Positions 9,270-19,248 of a DNA stretch of 64,000 bases are shown here, piece by piece; the stretch's first letter is position 1; the number at the start of each line of letters is the position of its first letter. Source of the DNA: Bacteroidales bacterium (lineage in GTDB: Bacteria > Bacteroidota > Bacteroidia > Bacteroidales > Marinilabiliaceae); NCBI GenBank assembly GCA_024401295.1, contig JAKSLG010000001.1, positions 1 to 64,000 of the forward strand. The letters are read 5' to 3'. The notes beneath the pieces were generated by a model, which had not been told where the DNA came from, ran no database searches, and was given only the letters and a program-made list of their open reading frames with translations. The position numbers and the translations under genes were made by a program.

Positions 9270-10601
9270 TTACTCGTTTGGCTCTTGCATGAGTCCATTG
9301 AAACCATTTTTGAATTTGTCCCAAAAACTGCCTTTTGCGTTTTTATCCTGGGTGTTATCTGTATCTTGTGGCTCCGATGTTGTTGTCTCTTGATTTTTTT
9401 CATCCGGTTGTGCAGGCTGCGAGAAAAGGCTCTGCTCCATGCGATTATCATAGAGTTTCTTATTCTCGCGAATGAAAATCGTTGCCATGCCGAATGCTGC
9501 AGAGAGTGTTTCCGCAATATCATCTGTGGCAGGTGGCATTTTTGCCTTTCTGACAGCGATCTGTCCGAAGTTGTCGGAAAATACCTTGTCGATGTTCTTG
9601 AGTTCACTTCCGCCACCACAGAGGACGATTGACTTCATGCTTCTGAATGCACGGTTTTGCTGAAAAATTGCAGAATCTACATATCTGACAATCTCTTCGA
9701 CGCGGGCACGGATGATGAAATCAAGTTTGTTCTTGTCGCATTCAAAGTCGCTGTTGCCGTCATTTGTATTTACAATGACGAAACGCTCGTTGTCTTGAAC
9801 TTCAGTTCCGCACAATCCAAAGTGACGCTTGATGCTTTCAGCTCTCATTCGGTCAATTTTTAGGCCATGAGCTATGTCGGACGTGATTGTGTCAGAGCCA
9901 AATGGAATCGTTGTCTCAAAATTGACAACACCTTTATAGTAAACAGCAACATTTGTAGTGCCGGCACCAAGGTCGACAATTACGCAACCATTTTTCTTTT
10001 CATCTTCTGTGAGGAGAATAGCACCTTTTGACGATGCACTTGTATATGTGCAAGTTGCAGTTCTGTCTTTCTGAAGAAGCGAATTGACTTTTCCGATCGA
10101 TTCCTTGTCGGCGATGAATACCAGATATGTGCCTTCTGTTTTCGTTGCAGCCATGCCTATCGGGTTGCGTGTAGGTATTCCGCTGTCGAGTGAATAATAC
10201 ATTGGTATAAAGCGAGTTACTTCTTCATTGTCGCTAAGGAAAATAGCCGATTTGGCATTTTCGTTGAGCTGGTTTATCGTTATCTCCTGTATTGTTTGTC
10301 CCTGCGTGTTCATGTCGGAGCGTCTTTGCTCGCATCTGTAGCTCATGCCTCCGATATTAGCAACATACCAGCGTTTTGTATTTGCTGTTCTTTTTATTTT
10401 CTTTTCAGCACCGATAATCAAATTGGTGATAATTTTCTGTGCAGCATCGATATTGTAAACCTCTCCGCGCTTGATACCTTGCGAAGCCACGGTTTCCTGG
10501 TGTAATATTCTGATGCTATAAGGCGCAGACTCGTCAATCAGTCCGGCAATGATGCTCGTGGAACTTGTTCCAAGATCGAGTGAAATAACGTAATTCTCCA
10601 T
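9270..10601 (-). CDS. ftsA: Cell division protein FtsA
   Basis: A 443-residue actin-like ATPase that tethers FtsZ filaments to the inner membrane. The N-terminus has the phosphate-1 motif VISLDLGTSS (residues 5-14). The SHS2/1C region contains VADKES-like sequence, and the phosphate-2 motif is VIVDLGAGTTNVAVY. A Gln/Glu/Thr/Asp-rich linker ends in FWDKFKNGFNGLMQEPNE, an amphipathic membrane-targeting helix. The ATG at 10601 is chosen over a TTG at 10643 because it starts directly before the first beta strand and leaves 22 bases after the ftsQ stop. Confidence 0.97.
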   Translation of the reverse strand: MENYVISLDLGTSSTSIIAGLIDESAPYSIRILHQETVASQGIKRGEVYNIDAAQKIITNLIIGAEKKIKRTANTKRWYVANIGGMSYRCEQRRSDMNTQGQTIQEITINQLNENAKSAIFLSDNEEVTRFIPMYYSLDSGIPTRNPIGMAATKTEGTYLVFIADKESIGKVNSLLQKDRTATCTYTSASSKGAILLTEDEKKNGCVIVDLGAGTTNVAVYYKGVVNFETTIPFGSDTITSDIAHGLKIDRMRAESIKRHFGLCGTEVQDNERFVIVNTNDGNSDFECDKNKLDFIIRARVEEIVRYVDSAIFQQNRAFRSMKSIVLCGGGSELKNIDKVFSDNFGQIAVRKAKMPPATDDIAETLSAAFGMATIFIRENKKLYDNRMEQSLFSQPAQPDEKNQETTTSEPQDTDNTQDKNAKGSFWDKFKNGFNGLMQEPNE

Positions 10602-10623
10602 ATATGTTGCTATTATTCTGGTT

Positions 10624-11388
10624 TTACTTTTTTGTACAGACAACCTGATCTTTATATTTCAGATTGATTCTCTTGTATAGATTCCATTCGCGCGGTGCCC
10701 ATCCTTTTGTGTAGAGCAGTCGCAGGTTAGTCATCTTTTCATCGAGTCGTTCAATCGTTCCGATTTCGATGATGTGTTCGCCGACGCGTGGCACGAGTAT
10801 GAACTCTTGCTTTTCAGTCACGTAGATCTGTTCAATCTGTGCGCGCCAGAATGAGTCGTCATGAATGAACTGGCAAAGTTCCACAAGCTCTGATGTGTCA
10901 ACAGCGCTGTTCACATATCCATTGACGACGATGGTGTTTGCCATCATTCCGCGTTCGGATGAAAACTTATTCATTTCGGCATCGATATAGTATGAGCCAT
11001 CGCTACTGAACACGTGCATAAGTGGCTCACGTTGAAGCACTTCAACGTGCAATACGCCTCCGGCTGTGAAGTACATTTCGCATCGTTTCACCATTGGCAG
11101 CTGTTCAATGCGGCTCTCCATCTCGTTGAGGTTCATCTCGTTGAGCAGTGTGCCTTTGATGGCAGGCCAATTCTGGTCGATGATACGTTCGAGATTTTTC
11201 TCTGTTATCATGACGTCGGCCGAACTATTGGCAACCGAAGTTACGACTTTTGTGCATTCTGCCAATGCCTTTTCGCTAGAAACAAACGACATGACAACAG
11301 GATAGTAGGCAACGGCGATGATGAGCATCACGATATACGCGATCCTCTTGCCGATGCTTGTTTTTTTGCTATTCTCTTTTGTTGCCAT
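10624..11388 (-). CDS. ftsQ: Cell division protein FtsQ
   Basis: A 254-residue bitopic inner-membrane protein linking early and late divisome parts. It has a short basic cytoplasmic tail (MATKENSKKTSIGKR), one membrane segment (about 16-35, IAYIVMLIIAVAYYPVVMS) and a periplasmic region. A POTRA-like part lies at about 60-125 (ERIIDQNWPAIKGT, VKRCEMYF, LHVEVLQREPL) and a beta domain follows to the end. ATG 11388 is chosen over an upstream TTG. It lies 15 bases after murC and 22 before ftsA. Sequence divergence from proteobacterial FtsQ is high, so the call rests on topology and position. Confidence 0.92.
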   Translation of the reverse strand: MATKENSKKTSIGKRIAYIVMLIIAVAYYPVVMSFVSSEKALAECTKVVTSVANSSADVMITEKNLERIIDQNWPAIKGTLLNEMNLNEMESRIEQLPMVKRCEMYFTAGGVLHVEVLQREPLMHVFSSDGSYYIDAEMNKFSSERGMMANTIVVNGYVNSAVDTSELVELCQFIHDDSFWRAQIEQIYVTEKQEFILVPRVGEHIIEIGTIERLDEKMTNLRLLYTKGWAPREWNLYKRINLKYKDQVVCTKK

Positions 11389-11403
11389 GACGAACAATTC
11401 TGC

Positions 11404-12789
11404 TTATAGTGATTTAATCTCTCTTATGCGTTTTTCAACCACGGGAACAAGTGCGTCGATATTGCCGGCACCCATCATGACAATCACGTCGAATTGTGAT
11501 CCGAGAAGGTCGTTGAGCAATGTCTCCTTAGTTGTCAGGCTGACATCTGTATTCTTCATCTTGTCGGCAAGGAGCTGACTTGTTACGCCTTCTATTGGCA
11601 ATTCGCGTGCAGGATAGATGTCGAGGAGCAGGACGCGGTCGGCCAGTGACAGTGATTTTGCAAATCCATCGGCAAAATCGCGTGTGCGGGTATAGAGATG
11701 CGGCTGGAAGACGACTGTAATCTTGCGGCCGTCATACATCTCGCGCACCGATGTCAGCATCGTGCGAATCTCTTCAGGATGATGGGCATAATCGTCAATC
11801 AGAACGACATCTTTCTCTTCAATCTTATAGTCGAATCGGCGGCGATTGCCCTTGAACGTCTTCATAGCCTCGCGGACTTCATCTTCTTCGGCACCGGCAA
11901 GCATTGCCAATGCGCATGCGGCCACGGCATTTTCGACATTGTGGCGGCCAGGAAGTCCCATCACGACATTGCGCACGGCACCAAACGGCGTCATGATGTT
12001 GAACTTATAGCGTCCATTGCTCAAGCGAATGTCAAATGCATAGAAATCAGCATCGGCATTGTCAACAGAATAGCTGAACAATTCAACGTCTTCGTCAACA
12101 TCTTTTTCGCTGAGTGGCAGTCCAAGTTTGTGGACGAGCGAACCTCCTATTGTTGTCAGTCCTGCATATTGGCGGAAGGCCTTGACGACCTCATTCTTGT
12201 TGCCATATATGTCAAGATGGTCGGCATCCATTGCCGTTATGACAGACAGATATGGATGAAGCTGGAGGAAAGAACGGTCATATTCATCGGCCTCTGTCAC
12301 AACAAATGACGACTGCGTATTGCTCCAGTAATTTGTGTCATAGTTGCTCGAAATGCCTCCGAGGAAAGCCGAGCATCCGACCTGTGAATTGCGCAGGATA
12401 TGAGCAGTCAATGTTGATGTCGTCGTTTTCCCGTGTGTGCCGGCAATGCAGATAGCATCGGATTTCTGTGTCAGCACGCCAAGCATAGCTGCGCGTTTGA
12501 CCATTTCAAATCCGTTATTTGCGAAAAACTGCATGATTTTGTTGTCGCGGGGAATGGCCGGTGTATAGACGACGATTGTTTCGGCAGCATTGCGGAAAGG
12601 TTCGGCAATGGTCTGTTCATTGTCATCGAACACAATTTTGATGCCCTCGCTTTCGATTTCGTCGGTCAGCTTGGTCTGTGTCCTGTCGTAACCTGCAACG
12701 GCGTAGCCCAAGGTGTTGAAATGACGTGCGAGTGCGCTCATTCCGATACCTCCGATGCCGATGAAATATACGTTTTTGAAGTCCTTCAT
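11404..12789 (-). CDS. murC: UDP-N-acetylmuramate--L-alanine ligase
   Basis: A 461-residue Mur ligase that adds L-alanine to UDP-MurNAc, the first step of stem-peptide synthesis. The Rossmann UDP-binding domain opens with VYFIGIGGIGMSALA. The ATP-binding P-loop is GTHGKTTT at 117-124, and the central domain has DEYDRSFLQL and DADHLDIY. The C-terminal domain has DDYAHHPEEI. An in-frame ATG at 12804 would add five residues. The ATG at 12789 is preferred because GGAGG lies about 9 bases upstream and the family starts here. It sits between murG and ftsQ. Confidence 0.97.
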   Translation of the reverse strand: MKDFKNVYFIGIGGIGMSALARHFNTLGYAVAGYDRTQTKLTDEIESEGIKIVFDDNEQTIAEPFRNAAETIVVYTPAIPRDNKIMQFFANNGFEMVKRAAMLGVLTQKSDAICIAGTHGKTTTSTLTAHILRNSQVGCSAFLGGISSNYDTNYWSNTQSSFVVTEADEYDRSFLQLHPYLSVITAMDADHLDIYGNKNEVVKAFRQYAGLTTIGGSLVHKLGLPLSEKDVDEDVELFSYSVDNADADFYAFDIRLSNGRYKFNIMTPFGAVRNVVMGLPGRHNVENAVAACALAMLAGAEEDEVREAMKTFKGNRRRFDYKIEEKDVVLIDDYAHHPEEIRTMLTSVREMYDGRKITVVFQPHLYTRTRDFADGFAKSLSLADRVLLLDIYPARELPIEGVTSQLLADKMKNTDVSLTTKETLLNDLLGSQFDVIVMMGAGNIDALVPVVEKRIREIKSL

Positions 12790-12816
12790 TCCTAAGCCCT
12801 CCATTTAGGTTTCTGT

Positions 12817-13917
12817 TTATGCTTTCTTTGCCAATGCGATAACCTCTCTTGCGATGTCGGTTGCCGCATTTGGTCTTGCGAATTTCTGAATATTCTCGCC
12901 ATACATGGCAAGATCGCTGCGGTTTTCGAGCGCCTTGAGACTCTCTTTAATGAGCGTCTCGGTTTCGGCATCGTGAACCATGAGTGCAGCGTTTTCGTTG
13001 ACAAGTGCCATCGCATTTTTTGTCTGATGGTCCTCGCTGACATTTGGCGATGGAACAAGAATTGATGGCTTGCCGAGAAGTGCAAGTTCCGAGATGCTGC
13101 TTGCTCCCGCACGTGAGATGACTATGTCGGCAATGGCAAATGCCAAATCCATGCGCTTGATGAAATCCATAGCCTTGATGTTTGGTCGCGGATTCTTGGC
13201 AATTTCGTTCTTGATGTCGTCGAAATATATCTTACCAGTCTGCCACAAGAGCTGAACATCATTAGGCAAGTCGCCGAGAGTCTTGAGTATGCCTTGGTTT
13301 ATCGAGCGAGCACCAAGACTGCCGCCGATGACGAGGATGATAGGCTTCCCCTCCTCGAGGCCGAATGCTTCGAGCGCTTCCTTGCGGTCAACAGCTGCAA
13401 GAAGCGATTGACGGACAGGATTACCAGTCATGACAATCTTTTCTGCAGGGAAAAAGCGTTCCATATTTGGATATGCCACGCATATGCGCTTAGCCTCTTT
13501 TGCAAGGATTTTATTTGTCACGCCAGGATATGAATTCTGTTCCTGCACGAGGCATGGCACGCCTTTCTTTGCTGCGCGCTGAAGCACAGGACCGCTGGCA
13601 TAGCCGCCAACGCCGACAGCAACGTCCGGCTTGAATTTGCTGACTACCGAACTTGCCTTGACAAGACTGCTGATCAGTCGGAACGGGAAAAGCAGGTTGC
13701 GACCGATATTCTTCAGATTCAACTTGCGATGGAATCCGGCAACAGGCAGACCAACAATGTCATATCCGGCTGCTGGCACCTTCTCCATCTCCATTTTGCC
13801 TTTTGCACCCACAAACAGGATCTCTGTCGTAGGATCGATTTCACGCAACGCGTTTGCTATCGAAATGGCCGGGAATATATGGCCGCCCGTGCCGCCGCCG
13901 CTTATTATCACTCGCAT
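12817..13917 (-). CDS. murG: UDP-N-acetylglucosamine transferase MurG (lipid II synthase)
   Basis: A 366-residue GT28-family glycosyltransferase that adds GlcNAc to lipid I on the cytoplasmic face of the membrane to make lipid II. The N-terminal glycine-rich loop is ISGGGTGGHIFPA (residues 5-17), with a second loop at GVGGYASGPV. The C-terminal UDP-GlcNAc domain shows VIGGSLGARSIN and DIVISRAGASSISEL, the typical donor-binding motif. Normal length. It lies between ftsW (21 bases) and murC (27 bases). Confidence 0.97.
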   Translation of the reverse strand: MRVIISGGGTGGHIFPAISIANALREIDPTTEILFVGAKGKMEMEKVPAAGYDIVGLPVAGFHRKLNLKNIGRNLLFPFRLISSLVKASSVVSKFKPDVAVGVGGYASGPVLQRAAKKGVPCLVQEQNSYPGVTNKILAKEAKRICVAYPNMERFFPAEKIVMTGNPVRQSLLAAVDRKEALEAFGLEEGKPIILVIGGSLGARSINQGILKTLGDLPNDVQLLWQTGKIYFDDIKNEIAKNPRPNIKAMDFIKRMDLAFAIADIVISRAGASSISELALLGKPSILVPSPNVSEDHQTKNAMALVNENAALMVHDAETETLIKESLKALENRSDLAMYGENIQKFARPNAATDIAREVIALAKKA

Positions 13918-13938
13918 ATTGCTTATATTTTTAATTCA

Positions 13939-15138
13939 TTATAAATCTGCGTCTTCTTCAAATTCTTCTTCAATCGGCACCGCTGTCTGAACAGCAGCAG
14001 CCTGTTGTTGCGCCTCAGCCTCCTCTACTTGTGCACTGATTGACAATATTATGCCCATTGCGCATCCCGTGAGTATGTTCGACGTACCGCCAAGACTGAC
14101 AAGAGGCAATGGCTGTCCCGTCACTGGTATAATTCCAACATCGACCGACATATTGATGCACGCCTGAAGCGTTATCAGTATGCCAAGCCCCAATATCGTA
14201 TAGAAATGAAACGTCTTCGTACATCGTTTCGAAATCGATATTATTCGCCCGATGATGGTCACGTAACAAGCCAGAACAACCAAACAGCCGAAAATGCCAT
14301 ACTCCTCAAGGATGATGGCGAAAATAAAGTCGCTCGTTGCCTCTGGCAGGAAGTTCTTGATGTAGCTGTTGCCCGGACCTTTGCCAAGGATGCCGCCTGT
14401 TGCAACGGCTGCCTTCGACTGCTCCGACTGATAGTCATCACTCTTGCCAATGCTGTCTTCATTGCCGATGAATCGCTCGATTCGCGCACGCCATGTCATT
14501 GCACGAGGGAAGAAATTCTGCATGACAGGCGCAAAAAGAATAATCAGTGAAATGCTGGCTGCGGCAACCAAAACGACACCGCCCAGACGCCACACTGAAA
14601 TGCGTCCGATTATCATCAGCAATCCACATGTTCCCGAAATCAAAAGGCACGTCGAAAGGTTCTCGAGCATGATCGGGATACACGTGATGCCAATGACTAT
14701 CATCAGATGCCAGAAAGCATCGTCCGGATTCTTGTCATTTTTCGCAAGCGTCTTGGCAACATAGACCACCAACGCAAACTTCGCTATCTCAGAAGGTTGG
14801 AATGACATGAATCCGAGATTCAGCCATCGTGTTGATCCATTGACAGACTCGCTGACCAGCAATGCAGCAAAAATACCGATTATTCCGATTGACAATGTGA
14901 ATGGTGCTAAACCACTGAAAAAACGAGGGTGAGTCCTGCTGAGGAAAATCATCGCAAAAATGCTGACAATTTGCATGCAGGTATGCTTGCCGAAAAATCT
15001 CGCCACGCCCGATTCATATTTGTACATGAGCATTGTTGACGAGCTCAGCACAGATACTATCGAGATGAGAATCAGCATGAAGATCGCACCCCACAGGTAT
15101 TTGTCGCCTTTGACGTATTTTTTCAGTAGTTCGTGCAT
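13939..15138 (-). CDS. ftsW: Septal peptidoglycan polymerase FtsW (SEDS family)
   Basis: A 399-residue polytopic SEDS glycosyltransferase that polymerises lipid II with its partner FtsI. About ten membrane segments are visible, starting near residue 17. Family motifs include GSTRWLNLGFMSFQPSEIAKFALV in the second third (positions about 101-124) and a late LPLVSLGGTSNI. A long periplasmic loop carries ATGGILGKGPGNSYIKNFLPE, the SEDS pore loop. The C-terminal tail is Glu/Ala-rich. RodA is the alternative, but position in the division cluster next to murG, murD and ftsI makes FtsW the better name. Confidence 0.95.
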   Translation of the reverse strand: MHELLKKYVKGDKYLWGAIFMLILISIVSVLSSSTMLMYKYESGVARFFGKHTCMQIVSIFAMIFLSRTHPRFFSGLAPFTLSIGIIGIFAALLVSESVNGSTRWLNLGFMSFQPSEIAKFALVVYVAKTLAKNDKNPDDAFWHLMIVIGITCIPIMLENLSTCLLISGTCGLLMIIGRISVWRLGGVVLVAAASISLIILFAPVMQNFFPRAMTWRARIERFIGNEDSIGKSDDYQSEQSKAAVATGGILGKGPGNSYIKNFLPEATSDFIFAIILEEYGIFGCLVVLACYVTIIGRIISISKRCTKTFHFYTILGLGILITLQACINMSVDVGIIPVTGQPLPLVSLGGTSNILTGCAMGIILSISAQVEEAEAQQQAAAVQTAVPIEEEFEEDADL

Positions 15139-15141
15139 TTC

Positions 15142-16482
15142 CTATTTGAGTTTTTCGATGTATTCGCGGAAAAGATTGCCTCGATGAGCATAGCTGTTGA
15201 AAAGGTCGAAACTTGCGCAGCATGGCGAGAGGAGAACAACGTCGCCCTCAACGGCAGCCTGATGGCATTTCTCGATACACTCTTCCATGCTCTTTGCCTC
15301 AACAATAATAGGGATGATGCCCGTGAAATTGTCAATAAGCTTTTTATTGTCGAGACCGAGACACACAAGCGTCTTAACCTTCTGATGAACAAGCTCGTTG
15401 AGCACCGAATAGTCGTTGCCCTTGTCTGTTCCACCAGCAATCCAAACCACAGGTTTTTTCTGACATTCGAGTGCATACCATGCAGCGTCAACATTCGTAG
15501 CTTTCGAGTCATCGACATAGTCAACGCCATCGACGGTTGCAACAAATTCAAGTCTGTGAGCGGCATTCTTGAATGTCGTCAGAGAGTGTGCAATCGAATC
15601 ATTGTCAACGCCGGCAAGCTGAGCTGCTGCACAAGCCTGCATTGCATTATAGATGTTATGCAGACCTTTGATTGTCATGTTGTCGGCAACGAAGATGAGG
15701 TCGTTGTCCTTGCGTGTGCATACGTTCATCACGCCGTTGTCTGTGAAAATGTCGGTGAACGTGCCTTTCGTTGTCACGCCGTAATTCGTTCCGCCAGTGT
15801 GAATCTTTGGAAACCATTCGTTTGTGACAGGATCATCGGCATTATAGATAAATGCCTCTTTTTCAGTCTGATTCTGCGTGATGCGGAATTTTGAACGAAT
15901 GTAGTTTTCAAACTTATAATCGTATCGATCCAAATGGTCTGGAGTGATATTCGTGAGAATGGCAATGTCGGCCTTGAACTCATACATGTCATCGAGCTGG
16001 AAACTGCTCAACTCAATCACGTACCAGTCAGGTTCGTTGCCTGCAGCAATCTGGCGTGCAAGGCTTGTGCCGATGTTGCCTGCCAATTCAGCTTTGAAAC
16101 CAGCCTCTTTCAGGATATGGTGCGTCAAGAGCGTTGTCGTTGTCTTGCCGTTTGCACCCGTGATGCAAATTTTGCGAGCCGTGGTATATCGGGCAGCAAA
16201 TTCAATTTCAGAAACAATCTTTACTCCCTTTGCGCGCAAAGCCTTGATGATTGGTGCCTTTTCAGGTATTCCAGGACTCTTGACAACTTCGTCTGCCGAC
16301 AAGATTTCTTCTTCGCTATGTCCGCCCTCTTCAAAACGAATGGCTGCGTTGTTGAGCTCTTCCTTGAGATGTGGCTTCATGTTTCCGCTGTCAGAAAGGA
16401 AGACTTCGAAGCCCTTCATTTTTGCAAGCAGAGCTGTACCGACTCCACTTTCACCACCGCCTAATATGACCAGTTTTTTCAT
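15142..16482 (-). CDS. murD: UDP-N-acetylmuramoyl-L-alanine--D-glutamate ligase
   Basis: A 446-residue Mur ligase that adds D-glutamate to UDP-MurNAc-L-Ala. It starts with the UDP-binding loop LVILGGGESGVGTA. The ATP P-loop is GANGKTTT at 109-116, the central domain has ELSSFQLDDM and TNITPDHLDRY, and the C-terminal domain has DDSKATNVDAAWYAL, the MurD signature that binds the substrate. It is 21 bases after mraY and only 3 bases before ftsW, which suggests translational coupling. Confidence 0.97.
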   Translation of the reverse strand: MKKLVILGGGESGVGTALLAKMKGFEVFLSDSGNMKPHLKEELNNAAIRFEEGGHSEEEILSADEVVKSPGIPEKAPIIKALRAKGVKIVSEIEFAARYTTARKICITGANGKTTTTLLTHHILKEAGFKAELAGNIGTSLARQIAAGNEPDWYVIELSSFQLDDMYEFKADIAILTNITPDHLDRYDYKFENYIRSKFRITQNQTEKEAFIYNADDPVTNEWFPKIHTGGTNYGVTTKGTFTDIFTDNGVMNVCTRKDNDLIFVADNMTIKGLHNIYNAMQACAAAQLAGVDNDSIAHSLTTFKNAAHRLEFVATVDGVDYVDDSKATNVDAAWYALECQKKPVVWIAGGTDKGNDYSVLNELVHQKVKTLVCLGLDNKKLIDNFTGIIPIIVEAKSMEECIEKCHQAAVEGDVVLLSPCCASFDLFNSYAHRGNLFREYIEKLK

Positions 16483-16503
16483 CTTTATGATTGTCCTTTT
16501 GGG

Positions 16504-17739
16504 TTAACGAATTTTCAGCGTGACGAGTGTCGCAACGGCCAGCAATATGCCGACAAGCCAGAATCGTGTAACGATCTTTGGCTCGACAAGGCCCTTCTTC
16601 TGGAAGTGATGATGAAGTGGAGCCATGAGGAATATGCGACGACCTTCGCCATATTTTTTCTTTGTATATTTGAAATATCCAACCTGAATCATAACAGACA
16701 GATTTTCAACGAGGAAGATGCCACACAAGATTGGCAGCAACAACTCGATGCGGACCAGAATGGCAAAGAGACCGATGATGCCACCAAGTGTCAAACTGCC
16801 TGTGTCGCCCATGAAAACCTGCGCTGGATATGAGTTATACCACAAGAAACCGATTGTTGCACCAATGAATGCAGCAATGTAGATTACGAGTTCCGAAGAA
16901 TTTGGTATATACATGATATTCAGGTAGTTGGCATATTCTGTATGGCTCGATACATAAGCAAAGATGCCAAGCGCCGTGCCAATTATCGCCGACGTTCCGG
17001 CTGCCAGACCGTCCAGTCCGTCAGTCATGTTTGCACCATTGCTGACTGCTGTTATTACTATAATAATAATAATTGCATAGAAAAGCCAGCCGAGCGTATC
17101 CTGATATTCACCCGCAAAAGCAAACGGCGAACGATAGTCGAACTTGTTGTTCTTGAAGAATGGCACCGATGTCATTGGAGCTTTGACGTCGTGGCTATTC
17201 GTCTTTATGATTGTCTGCGATTCGTCTTGAACATTTTCCGAAACTATCTCGATCGAAGTCTTTTCACGAACCATCACTTCGCTGTTGCAATACATTGTTC
17301 CGGCAATGATGAGTCCGATACCAACCTGACCAACAATCTTGAATCGGCCTGCAAGACCTTCCTTGTTCTTGCGGAATACCTTTATATAGTCATCGATGAA
17401 GCCAATTGTGCCGAGCCACAATGTTGCTATAATCATCAAAACGACATAGACATTGTCAAGTTGATTGAAAAGCAATACTGGCAACAAAATTGAGAAGATG
17501 ATAATCACACCACCCATTGTTGGCGTACCTTTCTTTTGAAGCTGACCTTCAAGACCAAGATCGCGGACAATCTCACCAATTTGTTGTTTCTGCAGTCTGT
17601 TGATGATCTTTCGACCAATCACGGTTGCCATGATGAGCGAAACAATCACTGCAAGTCCGGCGCGAAACGATATGTATTGGAATACACCTGCGCCTGGAAC
17701 GCCCAGTTCTTTCAAATACTGAAATAGATAGTATAGCAT
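16504..17739 (-). CDS. mraY: Phospho-N-acetylmuramoyl-pentapeptide transferase
   Basis: A 411-residue polytopic membrane enzyme that transfers phospho-MurNAc-pentapeptide to undecaprenyl phosphate, making lipid I. Signature stretches are [13 protein letters not shown], the Mg-binding [12 protein letters not shown], and the motif [12 protein letters not shown]. Near the C-terminus is [11 protein letters not shown]. It has about ten membrane segments. Compared with E. coli MraY (360 residues) it has an insert at about 150-205 that includes [16 protein letters not shown]; longer forms of this type are usual in Bacteroidetes. It lies between murE and murD. Confidence 0.97.
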   Translation of the reverse strand: MLYYLFQYLKELGVPGAGVFQYISFRAGLAVIVSLIMATVIGRKIINRLQKQQIGEIVRDLGLEGQLQKKGTPTMGGVIIIFSILLPVLLFNQLDNVYVVLMIIATLWLGTIGFIDDYIKVFRKNKEGLAGRFKIVGQVGIGLIIAGTMYCNSEVMVREKTSIEIVSENVQDESQTIIKTNSHDVKAPMTSVPFFKNNKFDYRSPFAFAGEYQDTLGWLFYAIIIIIVITAVSNGANMTDGLDGLAAGTSAIIGTALGIFAYVSSHTEYANYLNIMYIPNSSELVIYIAAFIGATIGFLWYNSYPAQVFMGDTGSLTLGGIIGLFAILVRIELLLPILCGIFLVENLSVMIQVGYFKYTKKKYGEGRRIFLMAPLHHHFQKKGLVEPKIVTRFWLVGILLAVATLVTLKIR

Positions 17740-17761
17740 TTTTCTTCTTTATTTACTTGGT

Positions 17762-19216
17762 TTATAGATTCATAGCTTTACGAACTTCCTCGCGGTCATC
17801 AAAATGATGCTTTACGCCTTTCACCTCCTGATATGGCTCATGGCCCTTGCCGGCCACAAGAATGATGTCGCCTTCCTGAGCAATTGTGAGTGCAGTGCGG
17901 ATGGCTTCACGTCGGTCTGCAATCACAAGTGTCTTGCGCATGTCATCGGCATCCAAGCCGGCTTTCATGTCTGCCAATATCTGTTCAGGCTCCTCGCTGC
18001 GAGGATTGTCGCTTGTCAAAATGACATTCGTGCAACCCTTGGCAGCCTCTTTTGCCATTTCCGGACGCTTTGTCTTGTCGCGGTCGCCTCCGCAGCCAAC
18101 TACGCAAATGAGCTTCTGGCTCTCTTTGCGAATATCGTTGATTGTCGAAATAACGTTCATCAAAGCATCTGGCGTATGGGCATAATCGACAATCGCTGTT
18201 CGGCCATCATTTGAGCGAATAGCCTCGAAACGGCCATCAACAGGTGTCAAAGCACTCAAGGCAACGAGCACATCGCGCTTGTCGAAGCCAAGGCTTCGCG
18301 CAGCACCATAGATGCCCAAAAGGTTATATGCATTGAATCGGCCAACAAACTGCATGAATGCCTCTTCGCCATCAAAATCAATCAGCATGCCTTCAAATGA
18401 ATGTTCTACTATGCGTGCCTTGAAATCGGCTGCAGTCCGAAGCGAATATGTCATGCGTTCCGCTTTCGTGTTTTGAAGCATTTTCATGCCGTTCTTGTCA
18501 TCGACATTTGTAATTGCAAATGCACCTTTCTTCAGCGAATCGAAGAAACCCTTCTTTGCATCAATATAGTTGTCAAATGTCTTATGATAATCAAGGTGGT
18601 CATGCGTAATATTCGTGAATATTGCACCGTCAAAATCCAAACCGCTGATGCGCTGCTGGACAACGCTGTGCGAGCTGACTTCCATGAAGCAGTATTCGCA
18701 TCCTTCGTCAACCATTTGACGCATCATCTTGTTGAGCGTTATGGCATCTGGTGTTGTCTGTTTTGCATCCTCCTTGCTCTCGCCGATGTAGTTTGCAACA
18801 GTCGAGAAGAGTCCAGCCTTATGCCCCATCTTCATCATGAGGCGATATAGCAATGTCGCAGTTGTAGTCTTACCGTTCGTTCCTGTGACGCCAACGAGCT
18901 TCATCTTCTGCGACGGATAGTCGTAGAATGCCGATGCTATCTTGCCAAGAGCCTCGTGAGTGTCGGCGCAGACGACGATCGTCGCATCTGCCGGATATTC
19001 TGATGGCATCTCTTCGCACACAATGGCGCGGCAACCTTGTTCGATAACCTTTGGAATGAAGCTATGGCCATCGACGCTCACGCCTTTCTGTGCAACAAAC
19101 ATCGACTCTGCGCCACATTTGCGGCTATCGAGTTCAATGCTCGCTATCTCTTTTTCACCGTTGCCAGCTGCAATTTTGCAGTCAAGACCGGCAATTATGT
19201 CTTTTATCTTTTTCAT
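17762..19216 (-). CDS. murE: UDP-N-acetylmuramoyl-tripeptide synthetase (meso-DAP type)
   Basis: A 484-residue Mur ligase that adds the third stem residue. The P-loop is GTNGKTTT at 112-119. TNITHDHLDYH and VDYAHTPDAL follow in the central and C-terminal domains. DNPR at 403-406 (TSDNPRSEEP) is the established specificity motif for meso-diaminopimelate rather than L-lysine, so the cell wall is predicted to be DAP-type. It starts 32 bases after ftsI and ends 22 before mraY. Confidence 0.97.
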   Translation of the reverse strand: MKKIKDIIAGLDCKIAAGNGEKEIASIELDSRKCGAESMFVAQKGVSVDGHSFIPKVIEQGCRAIVCEEMPSEYPADATIVVCADTHEALGKIASAFYDYPSQKMKLVGVTGTNGKTTTATLLYRLMMKMGHKAGLFSTVANYIGESKEDAKQTTPDAITLNKMMRQMVDEGCEYCFMEVSSHSVVQQRISGLDFDGAIFTNITHDHLDYHKTFDNYIDAKKGFFDSLKKGAFAITNVDDKNGMKMLQNTKAERMTYSLRTAADFKARIVEHSFEGMLIDFDGEEAFMQFVGRFNAYNLLGIYGAARSLGFDKRDVLVALSALTPVDGRFEAIRSNDGRTAIVDYAHTPDALMNVISTINDIRKESQKLICVVGCGGDRDKTKRPEMAKEAAKGCTNVILTSDNPRSEEPEQILADMKAGLDADDMRKTLVIADRREAIRTALTIAQEGDIILVAGKGHEPYQEVKGVKHHFDDREEVRKAMNL

Positions 19217-19248
19217 GGCGTATGCCTTTATTCTGATCTTACTATATA

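Noticed and set aside
15133..15894. A 253-codon plus-strand frame across murD
   Set aside because: Antisense shadow of an intact MurD; no homology features.
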